Below, in pieces: positions 32,034-42,155 of a stretch of DNA of 64,000 nucleotides; positions within the stretch are counted from its first letter, which is position 1; the number at the start of each line of letters is the position of its first letter. The position numbers and the translations under genes were made by a program. Below the pieces are notes generated by a model. It saw only the letters and a program-made list of their open reading frames with translations. It ran no database searches and was not told the DNA's origin. The DNA is taken from contig NZ_JAJNCY010000001.1 in assembly GCF_021026335.1 (NCBI RefSeq), positions 1,054,001-1,118,000 of the forward strand, read 5' to 3'. The stretch is from Rhizobium sp. C1. Its GTDB lineage: Bacteria > Pseudomonadota > Alphaproteobacteria > Rhizobiales > Rhizobiaceae.

Positions 32034-32372
32034 TCAGGATGCCGGAGCGGCCGGCTTCTGCTTGGCCTTACGCTGCTGATGTGACTTCAGGATACGCTGC
32101 TTGAGCACATTGGACGCCTTGAAGGTCATGACGCGGCGCGGCGAAATCGGCACTTCCTCACCCGTCTTGGGGTTGCGGCCGATACGCTCGTTCTTGTCGC
32201 GGACCTGGAAGGTGGCGAAGGACGACAGCTTGACGCTCTCGCCGCGGACGATCGCATTGCAGATTTCATCGATAATCGTTTCGACAAGCTCGGCAGACTC
32301 AGCGCGCGATAGCCCCACCTTGCGGAAGACCGACTCAGCAAGATCGGCGCGTGTCACAGTTTTCCCTGTCAT
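32034..32372 (-). CDS. ihfA: Integration host factor subunit alpha
   Basis: A 112-residue HU/IHF-fold DNA-bending protein: [37 protein letters not shown] (helices), [33 protein letters not shown] (beta arm with the R-x-G-R-N-P-x-T-G-E intercalating Pro) and a basic C-terminal tail longer than in E. coli ([17 protein letters not shown]), common in rhizobia. Start ATG 32372. It sits between fabH and merR. Confidence 0.95.
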   Translation of the reverse strand: MTGKTVTRADLAESVFRKVGLSRAESAELVETIIDEICNAIVRGESVKLSSFATFQVRDKNERIGRNPKTGEEVPISPRRVMTFKASNVLKQRILKSHQQRKAKQKPAAPAS

Positions 32373-32575
32373 TTTCCCCGCTCTTATCAAAGCTTGTTGT
32401 TGATCCGGGCTCCACGAACGGGCGCCTCGTTCAGACGTTTCTCAAGCAACGCGTCGCCTGCCCATACTCCTCACAGCCAGCATCGCGCAACTCAAGCAAA
32501 ACGAGACTATTTCCCTTGCCGTTAACGGTCAAGCGTTGAAAAGCAAAGAAAATTAGATTTCAAACTGAGACGGTC

Positions 32576-33547
32576 CTACCAGCGCAGGAGCACCGAACCC
32601 CAGGTAAACCCGCCGCCCATGGCTTCCAGCAGGACGAGGTCGCCTTCCTTGATCCGCCCGTCGCCGGCCGCCTGCGCCAGCGCCAGCGGGATCGAAGCAG
32701 CCGACGTGTTGCCATGCCGATCGACCGTGACGACGACCTTTTCCATCGGAATGCCGAGCTTCTTGGCCGAGCCTTCGATGATGCGGATATTGGCCTGATG
32801 GGGCACGAGCCAATCGAGATCTTCGATCGAAAGCTTCGTGGCGTCGAAGGCGGCAACGATCACGTCGGTGATCATGCCCACGGCGTGCTTGAAGACTTCC
32901 CTGCCCTGCATGCGCAGATGCCCGACCGTGCCGGTCGTGGAAGGTCCGCCATCCACAAAGAGCTTTTCCTTGTGCGAACCGTCGGAGCGCAGATGCGCGG
33001 TCAGAATGCCGCGATCGGATATATCGCCCTTGCCTTCGACGGCCTCCAGAACGACAGCGCCGGCGCCATCGCCGAAGAGAACGCAGGTCGTCCGGTCTTC
33101 CCAGTCGAGCAGCCGCGAGAACGTTTCGGCGCCGATGACGATGGCGCGCTTGGCCAATCCGCCGCGCAGATAGGCGTCGGCGGTAGCCATGGCGTAAACG
33201 AAACCGGTGCACACGGCCTGCATGTCGAATGCAGCGCCATGGTTCATGCCAAGACGATGCTGGATTTCGACTGCGGTCGCCGGGAAGGTGTTGTTCGGCG
33301 TCGAGGTTGCCAGAATGATGAGGTCGATGTCATCGGGCGTCAGCCCGGCGCGGTCGAGCGCGGCCTGCGCGGCGGCGGCGCCGAGCGAAGCAGTCGTCTC
33401 CCCCTCGCCTGCGATATAGCGCTGACGAATCCCTGTCCGCTGAACGATCCACTCGTCAGAAGTCTCAACCTGGCCTTCGAGCTCGCGGTTGGTCACCACG
33501 CGAGCCGGCAGCGAGGCTCCAAAGCCTCTCACCACGGAACGGATCAT
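32576..33547 (-). CDS. fabH: Beta-ketoacyl-[ACP] synthase III
   Basis: A 323-residue thiolase-fold enzyme starting fatty acid synthesis from acetyl-CoA and malonyl-ACP. The triad is visible: Cys113 in AVCTGFVYA, His in VPHQANIRI (about residue 249) and Asn in [11 protein letters not shown] (about residue 279). It follows plsX by 5 bases, the usual plsX-fabH operon linking phospholipid and fatty acid synthesis. ihfA comes after a 203-base gap. Confidence 0.97.
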   Translation of the reverse strand: MIRSVVRGFGASLPARVVTNRELEGQVETSDEWIVQRTGIRQRYIAGEGETTASLGAAAAQAALDRAGLTPDDIDLIILATSTPNNTFPATAVEIQHRLGMNHGAAFDMQAVCTGFVYAMATADAYLRGGLAKRAIVIGAETFSRLLDWEDRTTCVLFGDGAGAVVLEAVEGKGDISDRGILTAHLRSDGSHKEKLFVDGGPSTTGTVGHLRMQGREVFKHAVGMITDVIVAAFDATKLSIEDLDWLVPHQANIRIIEGSAKKLGIPMEKVVVTVDRHGNTSAASIPLALAQAAGDGRIKEGDLVLLEAMGGGFTWGSVLLRW

Positions 33548-33552
33548 AAATG

Positions 33553-34608
33553 TCAAACCCCGTCGTCATCCGCATCGACCTTTGCAGGAAGACGCCTGGA
33601 ATGAAAATTCTTCAGATCGTTTTCGATCTTCTCGTTCAATTTGTTGCGGGCCATGTCATAGCCCACTTCAACAGCCGCCGCGAAGCCTTCCGCATCGGTG
33701 CCGCCATGGCTCTTGATCACGATGCCGTTGAGGCCCAGGAACACCGCCCCGTTGACCTTGCGCGGGTCCATCTTGTCACGCAGCATGTCGAAGGCGCTCT
33801 TGGCGAACAGATAGCCGATCTTGGCAAGCAGCGTACGCGACATGGCCGTGCGGAGATAGGTCGCCAGCTGCCGCGCCGTGCCCTCGGCGGCCTTGAGCGC
33901 GATATTGCCGGTAAAGCCCTCGCTGACGACGACATCCACCGTTCCCTTGCCCAGATCGTCGCCTTCGACGAAGCCGGAGTACTGGATCGATTCGAAATTG
34001 GATTCGCGCAGGATGCGGCCCGCTTCCTTGACCTCTTCCTGGCCCTTCACCTCTTCGACGCCCACATTGAGCAGGCCGACGGAGGGGCGCTTCAACTCGA
34101 AGAGCGCGCGCGCCATCGCGCCGCCCATGAGGGCGAAATCGACGAGCTGCTGGGCATCCGCACCGATGGTTGCGCCAACGTCGAGAACGATGCTTTCACC
34201 TTTCAGCGTGGGCCAGATGCCGGCCAGCGCCGGACGTTCGATATTGGCCATGGTGCGCAGGCAAAACAGCGCCATCGCCATCAGCGCGCCGGTATTTCCA
34301 GCGGAGACCGCAACATCGGCCTCCTTGAGCTTCACGGCCTCAATGGCCTTCCACATCGAGGATTTGTAGCGGCCACGGCGCAAGGCCTGGCTCGGCTTTT
34401 CTTCCATGCTGATGGCGATATCAACGGCATGAAACTCGGACTTCGCCTTGAGCGCCGGATATTTGTTCAGAATCGGAAGGCAGTCGGCCTCGATGCCATA
34501 GATGGCGAAGCGCATGTCCGGATGCCGCTCCAGCGCGCGCGCCGCTCCGGGAATGGCGACGCTGGGACCGAAGTCGCCGCCCATTGCATCAAGTGAAATT
34601 GTTACCAC
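33553..34608 (-). CDS. plsX: Phosphate acyltransferase PlsX
   Basis: A 351-residue acyl-ACP:phosphate transacylase making acyl-phosphate for PlsY. Motifs: [19 protein letters not shown] at the N-terminus, [15 protein letters not shown] (about residue 100) and [15 protein letters not shown] (about residue 240). GTG at 34608 fits the family length and lies just after an AGGGT site; a frame extension to 34701 adds 31 residues unlike the family. A structured leader (34732-34775) lies upstream. Confidence 0.95.
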   Translation of the reverse strand: MVTISLDAMGGDFGPSVAIPGAARALERHPDMRFAIYGIEADCLPILNKYPALKAKSEFHAVDIAISMEEKPSQALRRGRYKSSMWKAIEAVKLKEADVAVSAGNTGALMAMALFCLRTMANIERPALAGIWPTLKGESIVLDVGATIGADAQQLVDFALMGGAMARALFELKRPSVGLLNVGVEEVKGQEEVKEAGRILRESNFESIQYSGFVEGDDLGKGTVDVVVSEGFTGNIALKAAEGTARQLATYLRTAMSRTLLAKIGYLFAKSAFDMLRDKMDPRKVNGAVFLGLNGIVIKSHGGTDAEGFAAAVEVGYDMARNKLNEKIENDLKNFHSRRLPAKVDADDDGV

Positions 34609-34731
34609 GCGATACCCTGTCCTGCTGTTCGCTTCCGCATTTCTGCGGGCCGGCGAAATTGCGGTCAAAATACCCGTTTTCGAACCGCGTACAACTGCCA
34701 TTGCGGATTTTCAAACGGATTTGCCTACCGG

Positions 34732-34775
34732 CCGGAGCGACGTGCATATTTCACAATGCACAAGAGACGCTCCGG
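34732..34775 (-). promoter_or_regulatory. Two-stem structured element in the plsX leader
   Basis: Outer arms CCGGAGCG (34732-34739) and CGCTCCGG (34768-34775) enclose an inner stem GTGCAT (34742-34747)/ATGCAC (34756-34761). All arms are perfect. There is no T tract on either side, so a plain terminator is unlikely. It may be a regulatory RNA fold or processing site between DUF177 and plsX. Confidence 0.45.
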
Positions 34776-34882
34776 AACCTTCAATCTGCGTATCATGCGT
34801 TGGGGAAATCAATTCCGCCGTCCGCACCGATCCGCGGCTCAAGGCACATAGAAAAAAGGCAAATTTGGCGCGGCGGCCAAGA

Positions 34883-35452
34883 TCATTCAGGTTTTTTCCA
34901 GTCCTTCAGGACGGCGAAAGGCGACGGCTTGCGGTCATCCGCCTCCGTGGACTCGACATGATCGGCGAACTCCACGCCCGGTTTGCGCGGATAAGGATCG
35001 ATCGCCAGCGCCACCGCCTCGCAGACCGCATCGCCCGCGTCGATCGTGTCGCCGCTGAACTGTTCGGGAATATCCTCGCCTTCGGGATCGAGCACCATTT
35101 CGCCACGGTCGTCGAGAACCAGACGCGCAAGACGCGATCCTTCAGGCACATAGATCCGGTCGATCTCTTCGGAAATGGCGGTCTCGACGGGCTCCAGCGT
35201 CACCACGCAGGACTGGACAATGTCCGCCTCCACATGGCCGCGGATACGCACACCGTCCTTTTTCCAGCGCGCGACCTGCAACTCGCTGTCGAGCCGCTTC
35301 ACGGCCTCGACCTTCCAGAGCCTGGCGAGCCCGACAAGCTCCGCAGGATCCGCCGAAAGCTTCACCGTGACCGGGTTTGCCGAAATATGCCCGACCTTGA
35401 CCTTATAGGAGAAAGGCGCGTCTTCTTTTTCTTTGATGGGCTGCATCGTCAT
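34883..35452 (-). CDS. DUF177 (YceD family) protein
   Basis: A 189-residue protein: PFSYKVKVGHISANPVTVKLSADPAEL, the mid-part GHVEADIVQSCVVTLEPVETAISEEIDRIYVPE with the single conserved Cys, and an acidic end GDTIDAGDAVCEAVALAIDPYPRKPGVEF match YceD, implicated in 23S rRNA processing and plsX/rpmF-linked operons. The ATG at 35452 overlaps the upstream stop (ATGA); ATG 35446 has the better-spaced AAGGA and could be used instead. In contrast to gammaproteobacteria, rpmF does not follow it. Confidence 0.87.
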   Translation of the reverse strand: MTMQPIKEKEDAPFSYKVKVGHISANPVTVKLSADPAELVGLARLWKVEAVKRLDSELQVARWKKDGVRIRGHVEADIVQSCVVTLEPVETAISEEIDRIYVPEGSRLARLVLDDRGEMVLDPEGEDIPEQFSGDTIDAGDAVCEAVALAIDPYPRKPGVEFADHVESTEADDRKPSPFAVLKDWKKPE

Positions 35453-35997
35453 GTCCTTCCAATTGGCTGCGGCTGAGGCATCGCGAGCGCCCCCACCGCA
35501 ATCTCATCTTCCGATATCGACTTCAACGCCGTCTCTGTGTGCATCATATAGTGCGCAAGCGCGGCCATATCAGGCGCATCGGCCTCGTCGGGGCGGATGT
35601 TGCGGCGGAGCGCGTTGCGCAGCGCCTCTTCGTCGCCCCGGTCAAGCGCCCCCGCATAGGATTCCAGCCGGCCGTAATACATGCGGGCAAACTTCTTCAC
35701 GCGTTTCGGCACGCCGGTATCGCCCACGCCCAGTTCGCGGATCGAGTGATCGATATCCTCGAAAAAGTAATCGATGATCTCCTGCGCAATTTCCTGGCCG
35801 CTCCGATCAGAGCCGGCGGTGCGGCGGAAGTAGAGAATCAATACGATGGTCAGCATCTCGAAACGGCCAAGCACCGTATCTGGAACGCCCATGTCGGAAT
35901 AGAAAAGCGGCCGGCGCGCCGCCTGAGTCAGATGCTCGTATTGCCGGGTGACGATGGCTTGATTGTTATTTTTTTTCCTGAACAGCCCGAATATCAT
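35449..35997 (-). CDS. Ubiquinol-cytochrome c chaperone family protein (CBP3/UQCC1-like)
   Basis: A 182-residue protein of the Ubiq_cyt_C_chap family. Conserved stretches are LYSDMGVPDTVLGRFEMLTIVLILYFRR (here FYSDMGVPDT...), QEIAQEIIDYFFEDIDHSIRELGVGDTGVPKRVKKFARMYYGRLESY. The mitochondrial homologue helps cytochrome b synthesis and bc1 assembly; the bacterial role is presumed similar. Its stop overlaps the DUF177 start, so the two are coupled, a usual alphaproteobacterial arrangement. It is divergent from bamE. Confidence 0.88.
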   Translation of the reverse strand: MIFGLFRKKNNNQAIVTRQYEHLTQAARRPLFYSDMGVPDTVLGRFEMLTIVLILYFRRTAGSDRSGQEIAQEIIDYFFEDIDHSIRELGVGDTGVPKRVKKFARMYYGRLESYAGALDRGDEEALRNALRRNIRPDEADAPDMAALAHYMMHTETALKSISEDEIAVGALAMPQPQPIGRT

Positions 35998-36142
35998 GAA
36001 AAAGCCCGGTATTGATTATTTGTCCACGCTGGAAGCGCGGTCCCGCCGCGGACCATGTTGCATCATCGCTAAAGCTGGTTTACCCAAGCAGGCACGAATT
36101 GCAACGCGTATTTGCCCCGCGCTTCACGGGAAAGGAATTACT

Positions 36143-36646
36143 TTGGCTATCGTGTCAAAACTCAACATCGCGCGGTCGTCACTGCTTGCAGCCATGGCTG
36201 CGACCACGATCATCACGTCCGGCTGCATGAGCATGGGCACAAAGGAAGTCATCAACAACGGTTTCATCGCCGATGAGCAGACGCTGAAGCTGGTTCCGGT
36301 CGGTTCCAGCCGCGAGCAGGTTTTGCTGTCGCTCGGCACACCATCGGCAACCGCGACCTTCGATCGTGAAGTCTTCTACTACATCTCCCAGAAGCGTGAG
36401 CGGACGTTCGAATTCATGAAGCCGACGCTCGTTTCGCAGAGCGTACTGGCTGTTTATTTTGACAAGAACGGCACGGTGGCCAAGCTGTCGAACTATTCGA
36501 TGCAGGATGGCAAGGTTGTCGACATGATTTCGCGCACGACCCCGACGGGCGGCACGGAACTCACCTTCCTCCAGCGCATTCTCTCCGGCGGCGCATCGGG
36601 CGCAGCAGCCGCCAAGAGCCTGCTGGGCGGCGGCAACAAATACTGA
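36143..36646 (+). CDS. bamE: Outer membrane assembly lipoprotein BamE (SmpA/OmlA)
   Basis: A 167-residue lipoprotein; the signal peptide ends at a lipobox ITSGC near residue 28. The SmpA/OmlA domain includes KLVPVGSSREQVLLSLGTPSATATFDREVFYYISQKRE, the usual 'V..G.s...v...lG.Ps....f....wyYv' pattern. BamE supports the BamA complex that inserts beta-barrel proteins. TTG at 36143 is chosen for the AAAGGA 6 bases upstream. The Gly/Ala-rich tail is typical in rhizobia. A strong terminator follows. Confidence 0.9.
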   Translation: MAIVSKLNIARSSLLAAMAATTIITSGCMSMGTKEVINNGFIADEQTLKLVPVGSSREQVLLSLGTPSATATFDREVFYYISQKRERTFEFMKPTLVSQSVLAVYFDKNGTVAKLSNYSMQDGKVVDMISRTTPTGGTELTFLQRILSGGASGAAAAKSLLGGGNKY

Positions 36647-36687
36647 TCGCCAGCGGCCCGGACACAGACCGGGTACACGGAACTCAA

Positions 36688-36723
36688 GAAAACGCCCGCG
36701 GCGCATTGTCCGCGGGCGTTTTC
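36688..36723. terminator. Bidirectional terminator between bamE and hppA
   Basis: GAAAACGCCCGCGG and CCGCGGGCGTTTTC make a perfect 14-bp stem with an 8-base loop; A/T ends give a T run on either strand. It serves convergent bamE and hppA. Confidence 0.9.
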
Positions 36724-36735
36724 GTTTCGGATCTG

Positions 36736-38871
36736 TCAGGCCAGCACGGCGAGCAGCAGCAGCGCCACGATATTGGTGATCTTGATCGCCGGGTTGACGG
36801 CGGGACCTGCCGTATCCTTGTAAGGATCGCCGACCGTGTCGCCGGTGACGGAGGCCTTGTGGGCTTCCGACCCCTTGAGGTGGCGAACGCCATCCTTGTC
36901 GACGAAACCGTCTTCGAAGGACTTCTTGGCATTGTCCCATGCGCCACCGCCCGACGTCATCGAGATGGCGACGAAGAGGCCGTTGACGATCACGCCGAGA
37001 AGCGAAGCGCCGAGCGCGGCAAAGGCCGAGGCCTTGGAGCCCGAAATCAGCAAGACGCCGAAATAGACCACAAGCGGCGCCAGAACCGGCAGAAGCGAGG
37101 GCACGATCATCTCGCGGATGGCCGCCTTGGTCAGGATGTCGACCGCGCGTCCGTAGTCGGGCTTCTCAGTTCCCGCCATAATGCCCGGCTTTGCCTTGAA
37201 CTGGCTGCGCACCTCCTCGACAATCGAGCCTGCGGCACGCCCCACGGCTGTCATCGCAATCCCGCCGAAGAGATAGGGGATCAGACCGCCGAAGATCAGG
37301 CCGGCCACGACGTAAGGGTTGGAGAGATCGAACGAGATTTTCCCGACATCGGCAAAGTAGGGATACTTGTCCGCATGGCTTGCGAAATATTGCAGGTCAT
37401 TGGAATAGGCCGCGAAGAGAACCAGCGCGCCGAGACCGGCCGACCCAATGGCATAGCCCTTGGTGACCGCCTTGGTCGTGTTGCCGACGGCATCGAGCGC
37501 GTCCGTCACCTTGCGCACCTCAGGCGGCAGTTCGGACATTTCAGCAATCCCGCCGGCATTGTCAGTGACAGGCCCGAAGGCGTCGAGCGCCACGATCATG
37601 CCGGCAAGGCCGAGCATGGCGGTGACGGCGATGCCGGTGCCGAAAAGGCCGCCAAGCTGGTAGGTGGCGATGATGCCGCCGACGATGACGATGGCCGGCA
37701 GCGCGGTGGATTCCAGCGATACCGCAAGGCCCTGGATCACGTTGGTGCCGTGACCGGTCACGGAGGCCTGCGAGATCGAGTTGACCGGGCGCTTGTTGGT
37801 GCCGGTATAGTATTCGGTTATGACCACGATCAAAGCTGTCACCACAAGCCCGACGAGGCCCGAGATGAACAGGTTCTTGCCCGTGATCACGACGCCGTTG
37901 ACGGTGCCGAGTTCGCCCCAGCCGATGGTGAGCGAGGTTGCTGCACCGAGGCTGATGATCGAGAGAATGCCGGTCACGATCAGCCCCTTGTAGAGAGCGC
38001 CCATGATCGAATTGCTGGAGCCGAGCTTCACGAAGAAGGTCCCGACGATCGAGGTGATGATCGAGCCGGCGCAGATAGCCAGCGGATAGATCATCGCGGT
38101 GGCGAGCATCTGGCTTCCGGCAAAGAAGATCGCAGCGAGCACCATGGTTGCCACGACCGAGACCGCATAGGTCTCGAAGAGATCGGCCGCCATGCCGGCG
38201 CAGTCGCCGACATTGTCGCCGACGTTGTCGGCAATGGTGGCCGGGTTGCGCGGATCGTCTTCCGGAATGCCGGCCTCGACCTTGCCGACGAGATCGCCGC
38301 CGACGTCTGCTCCCTTGGTGAATATGCCGCCGCCGAGGCGCGCGAAGATGGAGATGAGCGACGCTCCGAAGCCGAGTGCGACAAGCGCATCGATGACGTT
38401 GCGCGAGCCCGGCTCGTAATGCATCGGGCCGGTCAGGATGTAGTAATAGACCGAGACGCCGAGAAGTGCGAGGCCGGCCACCAGCATGCCGGTGATGGCG
38501 CCCGACTTGAAGGCGATGTCGAGACCGCCGGCAAGGCTTCTCGACGAGGCCTGGGCGGTGCGCACATTGGCGCGCACGGACACATGCATGCCGATGAAGC
38601 CGGCCGCGCCCGAAAGCACCGCGCCGATGAGGAACCCGATGGCGGCCGCCCCAGACAGGAGCAACCAGGCCGCAATGAACACAATGACGCCCACAATGGC
38701 GATCGTCTTGTACTGCCGTGTCAGATAGGCTTGCGCCCCTTCGCGGATGTAGCCCGCGATTTCGCGCATTCTTTCATTGCCCTGGTCAGCAGCCAGAACC
38801 GATTGGGTGGCCCATATCGCATAGACCACAGACAACAAACCACATGCAATCACGCCGAATAGTATCGTCAT
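36736..38871 (-). CDS. hppA: Proton-translocating pyrophosphatase, K+-independent type
   Basis: A 711-residue integral membrane pump with about 16 helices that couples PPi hydrolysis to H+ export or acidocalcisome-type compartments. Substrate motifs [35 protein letters not shown] and the acidic C-terminal set [15 protein letters not shown] are present. The residue that sorts the two classes is Lys467 in GNTTKA (K+-dependent enzymes have Ala), so K+-independent. ATG 38871 has GGAGGA 8 bases upstream; a TTG two codons earlier overlaps the spacing. Single-gene unit. Confidence 0.96.
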   Translation of the reverse strand: MTILFGVIACGLLSVVYAIWATQSVLAADQGNERMREIAGYIREGAQAYLTRQYKTIAIVGVIVFIAAWLLLSGAAAIGFLIGAVLSGAAGFIGMHVSVRANVRTAQASSRSLAGGLDIAFKSGAITGMLVAGLALLGVSVYYYILTGPMHYEPGSRNVIDALVALGFGASLISIFARLGGGIFTKGADVGGDLVGKVEAGIPEDDPRNPATIADNVGDNVGDCAGMAADLFETYAVSVVATMVLAAIFFAGSQMLATAMIYPLAICAGSIITSIVGTFFVKLGSSNSIMGALYKGLIVTGILSIISLGAATSLTIGWGELGTVNGVVITGKNLFISGLVGLVVTALIVVITEYYTGTNKRPVNSISQASVTGHGTNVIQGLAVSLESTALPAIVIVGGIIATYQLGGLFGTGIAVTAMLGLAGMIVALDAFGPVTDNAGGIAEMSELPPEVRKVTDALDAVGNTTKAVTKGYAIGSAGLGALVLFAAYSNDLQYFASHADKYPYFADVGKISFDLSNPYVVAGLIFGGLIPYLFGGIAMTAVGRAAGSIVEEVRSQFKAKPGIMAGTEKPDYGRAVDILTKAAIREMIVPSLLPVLAPLVVYFGVLLISGSKASAFAALGASLLGVIVNGLFVAISMTSGGGAWDNAKKSFEDGFVDKDGVRHLKGSEAHKASVTGDTVGDPYKDTAGPAVNPAIKITNIVALLLLAVLA

Positions 38872-39077
38872 TCGCAAGTTCCTCCTTCAGCGCTTCGCCT
38901 CCCAACGTCGCGCCCTCGCATTGTTGCACGTCGAGAGTGCGCGGTGCGACAGGATGCGTCAAGGCCCGCCCGAATGAGCGCGCGCTTAATTTTGCAGCTT
39001 GGAGAAAACCCGCCTTGAGGTCGATCAAGCGCCCGGAAAACCTTTTGCCCTGAAACCGGGAATGCCGTGAAGGGCGG

Positions 39078-40304
39078 TTATTCGGCGCGGGTCCGCGGCG
39101 GCGTCTTGCGCACCAGCATGGCGAGGGCGACAAGGCAGATCAGGCAGACGGGCCAAATCGTATAGGCCATCACCGTCCAGCCCTCGCTGTTGAAAACCTT
39201 GCCCGACGAGAGCGAGGCCAGCGCGACCACGGTGAACAGGAAGATATCATGGAAGCCCTGCACCTTGTCGGCCTCTTCCGGACGATAGCTGGAGGCGACA
39301 ATGGCGGTGGAGCCGATGAAGCCGAAATTCCAGCCGATGCCCAGAAGGATCAGCGAACCCCAGAAATTCCAGATCGCCGTGCCCGCCGCGGCCACAACGG
39401 CGCAGGCCATCAGGATGACAAGACCAGTGGCAACGACCTTCTCGACGCCCAAGCGGGTGATCAGGTGGCCCGTGAAAAAGCTCGGGCCGAACATCGCCAG
39501 CACATGCCACTGGATGCCCAGCGTCGAGACCTCGGGCGAGTAGCCGCAGCCGACGACCATGGCGAGCGGCGCACCCGTCATCATGAAGGTCATCAGCGCG
39601 TAGGAGCCGATGCCGCAGAGCATGCCGGTGATGAAGCGCTGGGTGCCGATGATTTCCGTCAGCGGCCTGGCCGGCTTGCTGTCGGCGTGTTTCTGGCCGG
39701 TATTCGGCAATCGCAGCATGGTCAGGACGGCGATGCTGGCGAGCGCCAGAGGAATGATGGCAAGGAACGCGCCGGCGAAGGGAATGCCCGGCAGGCTGTC
39801 GCGCAGCCAGATGACGATCTGCGGTCCAATGACGGCTGAAACGACGCCGCCGACGAGGATCCAGGAAATGGCCTTGGGTTTGTAGAAGGAAGGCGAGACA
39901 TCGGCGGCCGCAAAGCGGAACTTCTGAACGAAGCCGGCGGACATGCCGAGCAGGAGAAGCGCTGCGGCGAAAAGCCAGAAGCTGCCCCTGATCAACGCCG
40001 TCGCAGCCAGCAACGCGCCGGTCGATGCGATTATGCCGCCGAGGATGAAACTCATCTTGCGGCCCGCATAGCGCGATACGAGGGCAATCAGTGCCGCCCC
40101 CACCGCGGTGCCCACGTTGAAACCCGTGGCGGGCGCGGTTGCCAGAGACTTGTCGGTGGCCAGCAATTGATAGCCGGCCAGCGCCGCCAGCGAAATCGAG
40201 ATGGGAGAAACGGCACCCTGAATCGCCTGCGCGACCGTCAGGATCGCGACATTGCGCCTTGCGGACGCAAGCGCTTTTTCCAGACTGTCAACCGCGGCAT
40301 CCAT
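39078..40304 (-). CDS. MFS transporter
   Basis: A 408-residue major facilitator with twelve hydrophobic helices. Opening region RRNVAILTVAQAIQGAVSPISISLAALAGYQLL and ALVSRYAGRKMSFILGG (loop 2-3) fit the family; the branch resembles YfkF/Bcr-type drug exporters but substrate is unknown. GGGAGG lies about 8 bases before the ATG at 40304. It is downstream of nusB on the same strand with a 72-base gap, and could be read together with the rib-nusB genes. Confidence 0.85.
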   Translation of the reverse strand: MDAAVDSLEKALASARRNVAILTVAQAIQGAVSPISISLAALAGYQLLATDKSLATAPATGFNVGTAVGAALIALVSRYAGRKMSFILGGIIASTGALLAATALIRGSFWLFAAALLLLGMSAGFVQKFRFAAADVSPSFYKPKAISWILVGGVVSAVIGPQIVIWLRDSLPGIPFAGAFLAIIPLALASIAVLTMLRLPNTGQKHADSKPARPLTEIIGTQRFITGMLCGIGSYALMTFMMTGAPLAMVVGCGYSPEVSTLGIQWHVLAMFGPSFFTGHLITRLGVEKVVATGLVILMACAVVAAAGTAIWNFWGSLILLGIGWNFGFIGSTAIVASSYRPEEADKVQGFHDIFLFTVVALASLSSGKVFNSEGWTVMAYTIWPVCLICLVALAMLVRKTPPRTRAE

Positions 40305-40376
40305 GCAGCCCCCTCCCGACCCCTTGCCTGCCTTCAAGCATTTCCGGACGAGAAAGCGGCTGCCGTCAATGCTTCC

Positions 40377-40850
40377 TCAGTTCGGCCTCACCTGCTTGGC
40401 GATCCGATCGAGCACCGCGTTGACGAGGCGCGGCTCTTCCTCTTCGAAGAAAGCCTGCGCAATCTCGACATACTCATTGACGATGACGGCGATCGGTACG
40501 TCCTTGCGCTCGATCAATTCGAACGTGCCGGAACGCAGAATGGCCCGCACGGTGCTGTCGAGACGCGAGAGCGTCCAGCCTTCCTGCAGGGCCTTCGTGA
40601 TCATGGGATCGAGCTTCAGCTGATCGCGCACGACGCCGGAGACGATCGAGCGGAACCACGAGGGATCGGCCTTGAGATACTGGTCGCCGTCGATTTCCTG
40701 GCCGAGCCTGTAGGTCTCGTATTCCGAGACCACTTCGAGCACGCCGGAGCCGCCGACATCCATCTGATAAAGTGCCTGAACGGCCGCCAGACGCGCTGCG
40801 CCACGCTGATTTGCCGGTTTAACGGATTTTGCGGAACTGTCGTTCGTCAT
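40377..40850 (-). CDS. nusB: Transcription antitermination protein NusB
   Basis: A 157-residue all-helical protein. [16 protein letters not shown] (about residue 16) and the C-terminal [50 protein letters not shown] are typical. It binds boxA RNA with NusE/S10 in rRNA antitermination. The start is 2 bases after the ribH stop, the common ribH-nusB operon. Confidence 0.96.
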   Translation of the reverse strand: MTNDSSAKSVKPANQRGAARLAAVQALYQMDVGGSGVLEVVSEYETYRLGQEIDGDQYLKADPSWFRSIVSGVVRDQLKLDPMITKALQEGWTLSRLDSTVRAILRSGTFELIERKDVPIAVIVNEYVEIAQAFFEEEEPRLVNAVLDRIAKQVRPN

Positions 40851-40852
40851 GG

Positions 40853-41308
40853 TCAACCGCCGAATTTTTCCTTCAGCGCGATCATGGTCAATGCCGCGCG
40901 CGCTGCAAAGCCGCCCTTGTCGAGTTCGGACTTGCGAACCCGCGCCCAGGCCTGTTCATCGTTCTCGACCGTCAGGATGCCGTTGCCGAGCGGCAGGGAC
41001 TCGCTGACAGCGAGGTCCATGAGCGCACGGGAAGACTCGTTCGAGACGACGTCGAAATGATAGGTCTCGCCGCGGATCACGATGCCGAGCGCGACGAAGC
41101 CGTCATAGACAACCCCGCCCGAATCGCCGCCATCCAGCGCCATGGCGATGGCTGCCGGAATTTCCAGCGCACCGGGAACGGTCACCACGTCAAACGTCGC
41201 GCCTGCTTCTTTCAGCGCTGACGTCGCGCCTTCCAGAAGCGCGTTGGAAAGATCGTCGTAAAAGCGTGCCTCGACGATGAGGAGATGAGGCGTGATATCC
41301 TCGGTCAT
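40853..41308 (-). CDS. ribH: 6,7-dimethyl-8-ribityllumazine synthase
   Basis: A 151-residue lumazine synthase condensing the pyrimidine and 3,4-dihydroxy-2-butanone 4-phosphate in riboflavin synthesis. [61 protein letters not shown] (with the catalytic His) are visible. ATG 41308 is chosen; TTG 12 bases earlier is weaker. Transcribed with nusB. No FMN riboswitch is seen upstream. Confidence 0.96.
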   Translation of the reverse strand: MTEDITPHLLIVEARFYDDLSNALLEGATSALKEAGATFDVVTVPGALEIPAAIAMALDGGDSGGVVYDGFVALGIVIRGETYHFDVVSNESSRALMDLAVSESLPLGNGILTVENDEQAWARVRKSELDKGGFAARAALTMIALKEKFGG

Positions 41309-41741
41309 GGGGCTATCCAATCTGAATATTTCGGTGAATTATGGCCGGTCAAACCATGCCGCGCCTCTCTTGGCAAGCGAATTCGGGAAATTTTCGACCT
41401 GCCCCCTTCAGCCCAAGGATCGGAACCGCCCAAGCCGGGCTGGCACTACCGCTATGCGCGAAACACGCGCGCGGCCTGCAACGCCCTGAATTGGGGCGGA
41501 ATTGTGTTGATCAAGGTGAAATAAGTTTAACATATTCAGCCACTTAATTACAGGCATTTAAGTTGAACGGGGCACGATCGAGACATAGTTTCGACGCATG
41601 AAAGGCGACAGAAAACAAAGAGATCGCCTTTCACGGACAGGTTCACGTCCAAATGCGCCTCATGGGGAGGTGTAGCGCGGAACCAGTCCCGGCGAGCGCC
41701 GCAGCGGGCGGCGAAACGCCAGTGCATTATGGAGATCGACC
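41309..41741. other. 433-base gene-free spacer with an inverted repeat
   Basis: No credible protein gene on either strand. It holds the divergent promoters of ribH and the small exported protein at 41742, an AT-rich patch near 41505-41565, and a perfect 10-base inverted repeat TGAAAGGCGA/TCGCCTTTCA (41599-41608, 41624-41633) with a 15-base A-rich loop. Confidence 0.6.
41599..41633 (+). promoter_or_regulatory. 10-bp inverted repeat in the leader of the exported-protein gene
   Basis: TGAAAGGCGA and TCGCCTTTCA flank a 15-base loop rich in A, 108 bases upstream of the ATG at 41742. It has no trailing T run. It could be a long-leader hairpin that controls mRNA stability or a small-RNA 5' domain; a DNA operator is also possible. 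Confidence 0.4.
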
Positions 41742-42149
41742 ATGAATACCAAGCTCAAGAATATCGGTACGCTTGCCTTCGCAGCTCTTCTGGCCGGCAC
41801 GACCGCCTTCGGCGTCGCCGGTGCTGCAAACGCTCAGCCGCACAAGCAGAAGGCGGCTGCGGCCACCGTAACCGAACAGGCACCGCCGGCTGGTGACAAT
41901 GCCATCGACGAGGCCATTCGCGCCTCGAACGGTTCGGACTTTGCCATCGTCTCGCAGGCTCAGCTGTCCTCCGGTCTTTCGGCCGATATCAAGTCGACCA
42001 CCTCGGCAAGCGAGCTTCAGGGCATCCGTGCCGCCATCAGCGCCAACCCGGCTCTTGCCTCCAAGATCACCGGCCAGAACATCGAAATCAAGGAAATCAC
42101 CGGCGCGACGAAGGCCGCTGACGGCAGCCTGGTGTTCTACACGATGTAA
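41742..42149 (+). CDS. Small secreted Ala-rich protein, function unknown
   Basis: A 135-residue protein with a signal peptide (KNIGTLAFAALLAGTTAFGVAGAANA, cleaved near residue 31). The mature part has a Lys/Ala/Pro-rich start and a compact domain (ASNGSDFAIVSQAQLSSGLSADIKSTTSASELQGIRAAISANP). No family recognised. GGAG lies about 8 bases before the ATG. It has a long leader with a hairpin and its own double terminator, so it is an independent and probably well-expressed unit. Confidence 0.75.
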   Translation: MNTKLKNIGTLAFAALLAGTTAFGVAGAANAQPHKQKAAAATVTEQAPPAGDNAIDEAIRASNGSDFAIVSQAQLSSGLSADIKSTTSASELQGIRAAISANPALASKITGQNIEIKEITGATKAADGSLVFYTM

Positions 42150-42155
42150 TCGTCT

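Noticed and set aside
36706-38862. Plus-strand open frame of about 718 codons opposite hppA
   Set aside because: Composition is dominated by Asp, Arg, His and Gly without any hydrophobic or domain pattern, whereas the opposite strand is a textbook H+-pyrophosphatase.
39015-39028. Second FNR-like site (TTGAG-N4-ATCAA) near the end of the MFS gene and upstream of hppA
   Set aside because: One core base differs, it lies about 145 bases upstream of hppA just past another gene's stop, and there is no supporting promoter pattern.
41285-41547. Small plus-strand frames in the ribH upstream region
   Set aside because: No ribosome site, no conserved features, and overlapping frames are equally open; treated as promoter/leader DNA.
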